Origin: an uncultured Prevotellaceae bacterium
Lineage (GTDB): Bacteria > Bacteroidota > Bacteroidia > Bacteroidales > Bacteroidaceae
DNA length: 64,000 bases
Reading direction: 5' to 3'
NCBI GenBank assembly: GCA_900319225.1
Contig: ONNV01000003.1
Span: 62,001 to 126,000 of the forward strand
The notes under the pieces: model-generated
Database searches by the model: none
What the model was told of the DNA's origin: nothing
Seen by the model: the letters and a program-made list of their open reading frames with translations, nothing else
Translations under genes and position numbers: made by a program
Shown: piece after piece, positions 28,472-34,812 of the stretch
How the letters are laid out: the number at the start of each line of letters is the position of its first letter
Position numbering within the stretch: position 1 is the first letter of the stretch

Positions 28472-29074
28472 TCAGTATCTGCGTTTGTTCTTTTTCTTTC
28501 CGTGCTGCTGGGCGCGCTGCTGAGGCGGAGCCTGTGCGAACTGTACGTTCAGGTCACCCTCCTGCAGGTTCAGGCGTCCATGTGAGAAGTATGCCAGGTC
28601 ATCGGCAATACGCTCGTCACTTACCATCTCCTTGTTCCAGGTCATGAGGTCCTTCTTCATCTGTACGGCAAGCAGGCGTACCAGCTGGCTGCGCTCCGGG
28701 CCCTCGGGCATATTCACGGCCACCTTGACCATTGACGGCAGCAGATGTCCGTAATGGCGGTAACGGATATCACCGGCGGGATAGTTTATATGTTCCGGAA
28801 TCTGCTTGGATTTCTCCAGGCGGGTTATCTCACACGGATAGTCTATATCAAGTTTGTAGTCTGACATGAATGCCAGATGATCCCACAGCTTTCCCTGGAA
28901 ATCAGGTACGTCACGCAGTGTGGGGAACATGCTGCCCATGATGTTTATGATGGTATTGGCACAATGCTGACGCTCTGCGCGGTCAGGAATCGTGACTGCA
29001 TACTCAACCATCTCCTGTACGGCACGTCCGTACTCGGGCATCGGCATTTTCTCTCGTTGGGTATTGTAGTTCAT
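28472..29074 (-). CDS. DUF4290 domain protein
   Basis: 200 residues from the ATG at 29074 (one codon after an in-frame TTG). The sequence NYNTQREKMPMPEYGRAVQEMVEYAVTIPDRAERQHCANTIINIMGSMFP matches the Bacteroidota-specific DUF4290 family, a mostly helical cytoplasmic protein of unknown function. The last 25 residues are basic and Gln-rich (PPQQRAQQHGKKKNKRRY), which may bind nucleic acid; this is inference. The start overlaps the tsaB stop by one base (TGATG). The tsaB-DUF4290-murA order suggests an envelope or translation-linked role. Confidence 0.82.
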   Translation of the reverse strand: MNYNTQREKMPMPEYGRAVQEMVEYAVTIPDRAERQHCANTIINIMGSMFPTLRDVPDFQGKLWDHLAFMSDYKLDIDYPCEITRLEKSKQIPEHINYPAGDIRYRHYGHLLPSMVKVAVNMPEGPERSQLVRLLAVQMKKDLMTWNKEMVSDERIADDLAYFSHGRLNLQEGDLNVQFAQAPPQQRAQQHGKKKNKRRY

Positions 29075-29763
29075 CAAACCAGTTTTTTAGGTTTAACAGC
29101 TATAAAATCTTTAAGATAATAGGGCTCAAAATAGGCCACGTCGCGGAACTCCTCACGGTTAAACGCCTGCTCGGCAAGCGGGAACATCCATCGGGCCTCC
29201 GGATTTATGTCATCCAGGAAATGGGCGTTGGGATGGTTGATGGTCTCGCGGCACTTGGCGGCTCCGTTACCCATGAACCAGACCTGATGGCTGTCCAGGA
29301 ACTCGCGGTAGGTATCGGGAGTTACTATATCGGCCTGGATCTTACGCACCTCATTCAATGCACGGTCATAGACGGCGCTGTAGACCTCCATACGGCGGGC
29401 ATCGATCATGGGACAGAGCAGTGCGTCATCGGGAAGCTCAAGTGACAGCAGAGGCTGCACGCAGAGAAGTTTGAGGGTAGATACCGATATCAGCTTGAGA
29501 CCACGGCCGTAGCACACGCCCTTGGCCATAGAGACACCTATACGCAGGCCGGTGTATGAACCCGGACCCTCGCTCACTGCTACGGCATCCAGCTTGAGCC
29601 CGCGGCTGTCAACCAGCGCCAGAGCCTCATCAAGCAGCACGCCCAGTGATACGGCATTGTTATGACCCTCACGGTCAGCCTTGTCAAAGACCAGCTGACC
29701 CTCATCACTTACAGCCACTGAACAACCGTCTGTGGCCGATTCTATATGCAGAATGACACTCAT
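29074..29763 (-). CDS. tsaB: tRNA threonylcarbamoyladenosine biosynthesis protein TsaB
   Basis: 229 residues. Partner of TsaD in making t6A37 in ANN-decoding tRNAs. ASKHA-type N-terminus (ILHIESATDGCSVAVSDEGQLV), the GPGSYTGLRIGVSMAKG block and DARRMEVYSAVY are typical of TsaB. It is the first gene of the eight-gene leftward operon, 26 bp after a -7 box at 29789-29796. Confidence 0.95.
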   Translation of the reverse strand: MSVILHIESATDGCSVAVSDEGQLVFDKADREGHNNAVSLGVLLDEALALVDSRGLKLDAVAVSEGPGSYTGLRIGVSMAKGVCYGRGLKLISVSTLKLLCVQPLLSLELPDDALLCPMIDARRMEVYSAVYDRALNEVRKIQADIVTPDTYREFLDSHQVWFMGNGAAKCRETINHPNAHFLDDINPEARWMFPLAEQAFNREEFRDVAYFEPYYLKDFIAVKPKKLV

Positions 29764-29788
29764 CCCTTCTAATCTTCCTATTAACTTG

Positions 29789-29796
29789 CAAAAATA
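29789..29796 (-). promoter_or_regulatory. -7 box of the tsaB operon
   Basis: Minus strand TATTTTTG, fits TAnnTTTG, 26 bp before the tsaB start codon and just inside the upstream terminator hairpin. Confidence 0.5.
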
Positions 29797-29815
29797 AGGA
29801 TATTTTTCAAAAGGG

Positions 29816-29858
29816 AAAGGCCGTATCGGGGTCTATTTTCCACCCCGACACGGCCTTT
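29816..29858. terminator. Strong terminator downstream of reverse rubrerythrin
   Basis: A 17-bp stem with one mismatch (29816-29832 with 29842-29858; arms begin AAAGGCCGT and end ACGGCCTTT), loop of 9. It lies 27 bp past the rubrerythrin stop codon (minus strand); the flanking A/T runs allow function in both directions. Confidence 0.75.
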
Positions 29859-29885
29859 AGCCTGAATTAGCTTGAGATAAACGGT

Positions 29886-30440
29886 TTACTTGCCGAAATA
29901 GCGTTTGTAAAGAGCCTCGAATCCCTTGCCGTGACGAGCCTCATCCTTGGCCATCTCATGAACGGTGTCATGGATTGCATCCCAGTTCTGGGCCTTGGCG
30001 GTCTTGGCAATCTCCAGTTTGCCGGCACATGCTCCGTGCTCAGCTTTCATACGTTTCTCAAGATTGGTCTTGGTATCCCAAACAACCTCACCCAGCAGTT
30101 CTGCAAAGCGGGCGGCATGATCAGCCTCCTCAAAGGCGTAACGCTTGAATGCCTCGGCAACCTCGGGGTAGCCCTCACGGTCAGCCTGACGGCTCATGGC
30201 CAGATACATACCCACCTCACTGCATTCACCGGTGAATTGCATGCGCAGGTCATTTATCATTGCCTCTGTAGTGCTCTTGGCGGTTCCCAGCTCATGCTCG
30301 CAGGCAAACTGCAGTGACTCGCCGTCATCTACTACCTCCTTGAATCTATCTCTGGGTGCTTTACACTGTGGGCAGCGCTCGGGTGCCTCATCTCCCTCAT
30401 GTACATATCCGCATACGGTGCAGATGAATTTCTTTTTCAT
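29886..30440 (-). CDS. Reverse rubrerythrin (N-terminal rubredoxin, C-terminal diiron domain)
   Basis: 184 residues. Peroxide (and possibly oxygen) reductase of anaerobes. Residues 1-40 are a rubredoxin-like iron site with two CxxC pairs ([23 protein letters not shown]). The rest is a ferritin-like four-helix bundle with [27 protein letters not shown] and [17 protein letters not shown], which hold the diiron ligands. The domain order is the reverse of classical rubrerythrin, as known from clostridia and Bacteroidales. Single-gene unit with a promoter box at 30481 and a terminator at 29816. Confidence 0.94.
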   Translation of the reverse strand: MKKKFICTVCGYVHEGDEAPERCPQCKAPRDRFKEVVDDGESLQFACEHELGTAKSTTEAMINDLRMQFTGECSEVGMYLAMSRQADREGYPEVAEAFKRYAFEEADHAARFAELLGEVVWDTKTNLEKRMKAEHGACAGKLEIAKTAKAQNWDAIHDTVHEMAKDEARHGKGFEALYKRYFGK

Positions 30441-30480
30441 AATCCTTTTTTTATTAATTGGTTTGTGAATGGTCTGTTTG

Positions 30481-30488
30481 CAAATATA
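30481..30488 (-). promoter_or_regulatory. -7 box of the rubrerythrin gene
   Basis: Minus strand TATATTTG followed by CAAA, an exact TAnnTTTG, 41 bp upstream of the ATG. Confidence 0.6.
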
Positions 30489-30502
30489 ACTAATTTTTTT
30501 AT

Positions 30503-30907
30503 CTAGAAAGAAATGGATAGAAGTTCTTCACCTAACCTATGCAACGCTGATTCTATCCTATGGATTTGTTTCTTACGCGGCTTACGTCCGCCCGATGCAT
30601 AATGCCACAACTGTTTCTGGTTGATTCCAGTCAGCCGTTCCAGACCGGATTTACTGAATACCTCCTTGTAAAAGCCAAGAAAAGACTCTACGTCCATATG
30701 AAAATCCAGTTTATATGGCCCAGACAACAACTCCGGAACAGGTATATCTGATTCTTTACAAACGGAAATTGTTTCTTCTATGGCCGATTCCAGATTCCTT
30801 TTGATCTCATCAACAGTGTTACCGGAAACCATTATACTATCCAAGCCATCTATCATTGCACAATAGTTATTACCTGTGTGCGCTATCGTTACGTTCAGTT
30901 TTCTCAT
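30503..30907 (-). CDS. hicB: HicB-type antitoxin with C-terminal helix-turn-helix
   Basis: 134 residues. N-terminal HicB fold ([35 protein letters not shown], residues about 15-50) and a C-terminal DNA-binding segment ([41 protein letters not shown], residues about 90-130), the usual antitoxin layout: neutralise HicA and repress the operon. Its start overlaps the hicA stop by 4 bp (ATGA). The toxin-first order is the standard one. Base composition is more A+T-rich than the core genes, so it is probably acquired. Confidence 0.9.
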   Translation of the reverse strand: MRKLNVTIAHTGNNYCAMIDGLDSIMVSGNTVDEIKRNLESAIEETISVCKESDIPVPELLSGPYKLDFHMDVESFLGFYKEVFSKSGLERLTGINQKQLWHYASGGRKPRKKQIHRIESALHRLGEELLSISF

Positions 30908-31128
30908 TTCTTCTTTTCAATCTTATCAAAATCTTCCATTGTAAGTCCAGCCTCTTTCAGAAGCCTTCTCAAAAAAGGATTGTAAATGTCATCGTTTCCT
31001 CTTCCCGGTACCGTAATACATCTTTTAGCCTCAGGATTGACAAATACATGATGATCACCTCTGGTTCTGGAATATGTCCAGCCCTTAGCCTCTAATAAGG
31101 CAATAAAGTCTTTTACCTTTTTGTTCAT
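30904..31128 (-). CDS. hicA: HicA-type mRNA interferase toxin
   Basis: 74 residues, a typical HicA length. The double-stranded-RNA-binding-like fold is shown by KDFIALLEAKGWTYSRTRGDHHVFVNPEAKRCITVPGR; the His pair in GDHHVF includes the catalytic His. Known HicA proteins cut mRNA and tmRNA. Complete with its antitoxin, so likely functional. A minus-strand TATTTTTG at 31131-31138 sits only 3 bp upstream of the ATG, which is too close for a normal leader, so the true promoter is uncertain. Confidence 0.92.
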   Translation of the reverse strand: MNKKVKDFIALLEAKGWTYSRTRGDHHVFVNPEAKRCITVPGRGNDDIYNPFLRRLLKEAGLTMEDFDKIEKKK

Positions 31129-31292
31129 GGCAAAAATAACTAAATTTCTACTATTATCAATTATTGGTCACTATTTTTCTACTTATTTCGACGAAAACAA
31201 GGGTATAACACATAGCATTAGACCACTGCACAACAAATATAAAGAAAAAAGCGGAAAGAATTATTCCACTTATGTATTATGCAGGAAACCAA

Positions 31293-31973
31293 CTATAAGG
31301 AAAACCGCAATGGCAATCTTGATGGTATTTTTAAACTGTTACAACACGCCACATTTGCCATTTCAGTATGGTGGTCCCCAAAATCCATATGAGCTACACG
31401 TTCAGATGAATCATGAATATGACCACCTATCAGAAATCTGATATTGCGGGACTCCACAGCTTTACGTAATTCCTTACAGCCAAGGTCTTTCATATCATGG
31501 TCTGAAAAACCTATATGGTTACAATCATACGGTACAGTATGCGTAAGTAACAGATCCAGCTCTTTGGGAATAAGGGCATAGCGCTTACGTAAACCATCAT
31601 CATCAAGAGAGAAAGACAAATTATGAAATGGAACTGGGACCCAAGGAGTTCCATAAATCTTTAGTTCCTTGTACTCAAATCCACTATCACACAGATACAC
31701 CAATTTTCCACCCTCTGAAGGTGCGAACTCCTTTAGCAGCACCTGATTGTTTACCGCGATCCAATGGTCATGGTTTCCGGCTATCAGAATAACACGATTG
31801 CATTCTATCTGCTCTACCCAAGGAATAAATGTATCACGGAACCATTTCCCCTGTGCCATTGGATCTTTATCCATCTCACCCGGAAATATATCACCACAAA
31901 TTACAGCCAAGTCCGATGGCTGCATTCTTGGAAGATAACCATGTGTATCTGAAACTGCAGTTACAAGAATCAT
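31293..31973 (-). CDS. Calcineurin-like metallophosphoesterase
   Basis: 226 residues. The five metallophosphatase blocks are all present: SDTHG, CGDIFPG, AGNHDHW, LLTHTVPYDC and GGHIHDS, so the dimetal site is intact. Substrate unknown; short members of this class hydrolyse nucleotides, phosphodiesters or phosphoproteins. It is cytoplasmic (no signal peptide). The start overlaps the stop of the PHP phosphatase by 4 bp, so the two work as a two-gene unit. The 164 bp between its end and hicA are A+T-rich with no supported gene. Confidence 0.9.
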   Translation of the reverse strand: MILVTAVSDTHGYLPRMQPSDLAVICGDIFPGEMDKDPMAQGKWFRDTFIPWVEQIECNRVILIAGNHDHWIAVNNQVLLKEFAPSEGGKLVYLCDSGFEYKELKIYGTPWVPVPFHNLSFSLDDDGLRKRYALIPKELDLLLTHTVPYDCNHIGFSDHDMKDLGCKELRKAVESRNIRFLIGGHIHDSSERVAHMDFGDHHTEMANVACCNSLKIPSRLPLRFSL

Positions 31974-32614
31974 TTTTGATTAAATACGTGGTTGTCAAAA
32001 AAGTCAATATAACGCTCGTTGTGAAGGTCTGTTCCCACCCATTCAAACATCCTTTCGGCAACCATCTCACCGGTACGAATGCTTACATCCTCACCATACA
32101 AACCTTCCAAAGAACCCAAATTGCGCTGGAACTCAGCGCCGGCATCCTTAAAGGCGCGGATCTGATACATCCCCATATAAGTATATCGTTCTGGATGAGC
32201 CAATACGGGCTGATATCCATCGGCTATCAAACTTCTTATCTCATCGACAGGTACTATACTACCCATCTGCGAAAGGTTATGTAATGGAAGTTCAATAAGA
32301 ATATGATTACCCTTCCAAGGCATCAGCCAATTATTCTGTCGTACCGTTGGCCAGGTTGATTCAGCAAACCTGTATTCCATAGATGGGACCAGATCCAGCT
32401 TTATACTTTGACGATCCAACTCTTCTCGTAACAAGTTGCAGGCATCAGTAACGGTCTTAGGCGTATTATGGAACAGGAATGAGCTGTGCGACGTACAGAC
32501 GGCACGCTCATAGCCTTGTTTGGCAAGCCAACCAGCCAGGTAGATGGCCTCTTTCAGATCCTTGGCTCCGTCATCTATTCCGGGTAAGATATGACAATGG
32601 CAGTCTATTTTCAT
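31970..32614 (-). CDS. PHP-fold tyrosine-protein phosphatase (CpsB/YwqE type)
   Basis: 214 residues. The metal-binding PHP signature is MKIDCHCHILPGIDDGAKDLKEA, with further ligands in CTSHSS, VPSMEYRF, LAHPERY and GTDLHNE. Known members dephosphorylate bacterial tyrosine kinases of capsule synthesis. Here no capsule or Wzc-type kinase gene is adjacent; instead it is coupled to a metallophosphoesterase gene (ATGA overlap). The target may be encoded elsewhere. Divergent from the membrane-protein gene at 32762. Confidence 0.88.
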   Translation of the reverse strand: MKIDCHCHILPGIDDGAKDLKEAIYLAGWLAKQGYERAVCTSHSSFLFHNTPKTVTDACNLLREELDRQSIKLDLVPSMEYRFAESTWPTVRQNNWLMPWKGNHILIELPLHNLSQMGSIVPVDEIRSLIADGYQPVLAHPERYTYMGMYQIRAFKDAGAEFQRNLGSLEGLYGEDVSIRTGEMVAERMFEWVGTDLHNERYIDFFDNHVFNQK

Positions 32615-32706
32615 ATTGATACAAAAATAGATATGAAAGACAACATTTCAAATACAACGGATAAAACTAATAATCAAAAAAATATTAATATATCAAACAA
32701 ACCATA

Positions 32707-32714
32707 TATCTTTG
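32707..32714 (+). promoter_or_regulatory. -7 box for the membrane-protein gene at 32762
   Basis: TATCTTTG, an exact TAnnTTTG, 47 bp upstream of the ATG at 32762. It supports that start over in-frame ATGs at 32597 and 32633, which would lie upstream of the transcription start. Confidence 0.55.
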
Positions 32715-32761
32715 AAATTCAAGCATTCACAATTAAACATCATTTCAACCTACATTGCTAT

Positions 32762-33460
32762 ATGAAATCGGAGAACAAAGTAACATTCAAGGATGACGGA
32801 ATAATATTATTCGCATTATACTATTTGTTCCGCTTTCTAAATTACTTATCTTTTTTTGGTATAATTAGATTGATATGTGACTGTTTACATAGATGGGCTT
32901 TTCGTCTCAGAAATCCCATAATCACAAAACAAGAATATAAAATAATGCGATCATGGTCTAATCCATTTGTATACAGTTCTCTTTTTTCCGAAATATGGGT
33001 AATATTCAATTTAATACTTTCAATTGTTACAAGTCTAATTATTAGGAACTATTCCGATCAATCCATTGGTAAGATCTTGTGCTTCTATGCAGCTTGGCGT
33101 TCTTTTGATATATTTGTTTACCAAGTGAATGTTTTACTTTTCGACCCCATAAAAGTTGGAATAAAACAATATAGAATAAAATCTGCCACAAGAATGATAC
33201 TCATGCTTTTTATCAATTTTGTAGAATACACCTTTTGGTTTTCATCCATATATATATTCTTCAAAGACGATTCTTACCGGAATATATTAAATGAAAGTTT
33301 TAAAATTCTTGCTAATATAACCAGCGGCGACTTTTTTGAAGGAAATCTGCTCTTTGTTGTAGCAAAAATCGAAACCTTTTTTGGAATATTTATAAATCTG
33401 GTATGTTTAGCTAGATTCCTATCAATGCTTCCTCCTGTTAAAAGTCAAAATAATAATTAA
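32762..33460 (+). CDS. Integral membrane protein, possibly a degenerate ion-channel-like pore protein
   Basis: 232 residues from the ATG at 32762. Upstream ATGs exist (32633 would add 43 residues), but the promoter box at 32707 argues for the shorter form. About five hydrophobic segments: residues about 13-40, 75-95, 105-125, 143-165 and 205-225. The last part (ANITSGDFFEGNLLFVVAKIETFFGIFINLVCLARFLS) is laid out like the pore helix, filter and final helix of two-helix potassium channels, but the TxGYGD filter is reduced to TSGDF. I make this comparison by eye and it is tentative. Strongly A+T-rich codons set it apart from the core genome. The following gene starts 7 bp downstream, so the two form an operon. 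No function is claimed. Confidence 0.6.
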   Translation: MKSENKVTFKDDGIILFALYYLFRFLNYLSFFGIIRLICDCLHRWAFRLRNPIITKQEYKIMRSWSNPFVYSSLFSEIWVIFNLILSIVTSLIIRNYSDQSIGKILCFYAAWRSFDIFVYQVNVLLFDPIKVGIKQYRIKSATRMILMLFINFVEYTFWFSSIYIFFKDDSYRNILNESFKILANITSGDFFEGNLLFVVAKIETFFGIFINLVCLARFLSMLPPVKSQNNN

Positions 33461-33467
33461 TACGATT

Positions 33468-34775
33468 ATGAAAAGGAAAAAAAAAATTCTGATAATAGAA
33501 GTGGGAGCTATTATCACTGGAATATTTGCATTTGCACTTGCATATTTAATTAAGCCTGAAATCGATATTGTTGCAATCATCTCTCTCTATGTCGCGCTGG
33601 GGGCATTAACCATCAGTTTAAAGACCTTTTATTCTATAGATGAAGTTAATGCGATAAGTCGCATGGATGGTAACATAATGGAGAATCCAAATTATCAGCC
33701 CAACTTATTTAGTGTCGTCTTAAATTATACAGATTCAGATTATAAGCAAGCTGCTAGTAAAATAATGGAGCATATGGAGGATTTATTCAAAAAAGAAAAT
33801 GTCCAAAGTGGAGCCCATCTTGCGGACAGCGTTCAGGAAGTAGCTGACATGATGATCTTCGTTCCTTTCTTGATACGGGTAAATAAGGATAAAAATTTAA
33901 CAGCAGACAGATATCAAAAAACTATTAACAATTTGATGGTTACAATAAATTGTCGTGTCAAAAAATACGAGGCCATTTCTGATGGTTCATGTAAGCTACT
34001 TAATGAAACGCTCAAACTGGTAGAATATGTTTTCTATTATCAACTTAAAAGTGCCCAAGAAAAAGCCGATCCTTCAAAACTATTAGATATCAGAGGCTCA
34101 CTGTTTGTTAATCCTGTTTCAATTATCCTATACAACGACTACCTTGGGCTGTATTATCTGCAGGAAGCTATCGGGTTGCTTGATCCAGAGACAAAGGAAG
34201 AGAAGAAAGACAAGAAAGAGAAAGATAAAAAGAAGCTTCTTGGAGAGTCAACAGAGTTTATTATAAGCCAACGAGATAAGATTGATGACGATACAAAAAA
34301 CTTAGCCATTTCATACTTAGAAACCGCAGTTAGGCTATTCAAAAAAGCTCTTGAAAACGTGGGAGAAGACACTATTTGGCGTGCATTTATATGTTACAAC
34401 ATGTCAAGAGCCTTATTCAATCTGACTATTCTAAACGTTCACACAAATGAAGATTGGGAAAAAGTAATCAACGAGAGTATTGTTAACTGGCATATATCAA
34501 ACCTAACCGTTAAAGATATATTTAAAGCTAAGTACAATGATCCAATAGACACTTGGTTACTAATTGCACAGAAAAGCCAAGAAGATAAGGTTAAACTTTC
34601 AAAATTTATTTTCCAGATTACAACAAAAAAACCACTGACAGACCATCATGGAAATATTTTGGTAGATAACTATCACGATATTCTCTCACATGATTATTTC
34701 AAAAATACAATCGATGATGATCCACTTGCCAGGACGAAAAAACTAAAGGAAGAAATCATAAAAAGATTATCATAA
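33468..34775 (+). CDS. Membrane-anchored protein with large helical cytoplasmic domain, unknown function
   Basis: 435 residues, not recognised. A basic start (MKRKKK) is followed by two hydrophobic segments (about 7-28 and 33-52), which would form a hairpin anchor with the rest in the cytoplasm. The remainder looks helical, with possible TPR-like pairs (AISYLETAVRLFKKALENVGEDTIWRAFICYNMSRALFNLTI, residues about 282-325). A lysine/glutamate-rich insert lies at residues about 245-262 (EEKKDKKEKDKKK). Same A+T-rich composition as the upstream membrane gene, 7 bp away. It converges on the AAA+ gene, whose stop is 37 bp beyond. The pair may be a membrane effector and its partner; that is inference from position only. 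Confidence 0.65.
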   Translation: MKRKKKILIIEVGAIITGIFAFALAYLIKPEIDIVAIISLYVALGALTISLKTFYSIDEVNAISRMDGNIMENPNYQPNLFSVVLNYTDSDYKQAASKIMEHMEDLFKKENVQSGAHLADSVQEVADMMIFVPFLIRVNKDKNLTADRYQKTINNLMVTINCRVKKYEAISDGSCKLLNETLKLVEYVFYYQLKSAQEKADPSKLLDIRGSLFVNPVSIILYNDYLGLYYLQEAIGLLDPETKEEKKDKKEKDKKKLLGESTEFIISQRDKIDDDTKNLAISYLETAVRLFKKALENVGEDTIWRAFICYNMSRALFNLTILNVHTNEDWEKVINESIVNWHISNLTVKDIFKAKYNDPIDTWLLIAQKSQEDKVKLSKFIFQITTKKPLTDHHGNILVDNYHDILSHDYFKNTIDDDPLARTKKLKEEIIKRLS

Positions 34776-34812
34776 GCTAACGAACCAATATAAAGGAGCT
34801 TACCAATAATTA

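Noticed and set aside
31131-31138. TATTTTTG as the hicA promoter
   Set aside because: It is only 3 bp from the start codon, so the transcript would begin inside the gene; in A+T-rich DNA such a match is easily fortuitous.
31121-31441. 106-codon plus-strand frame starting near hicA
   Set aside because: Half of it overlaps the metallophosphoesterase gene in antisense, and no promoter or domain is seen.
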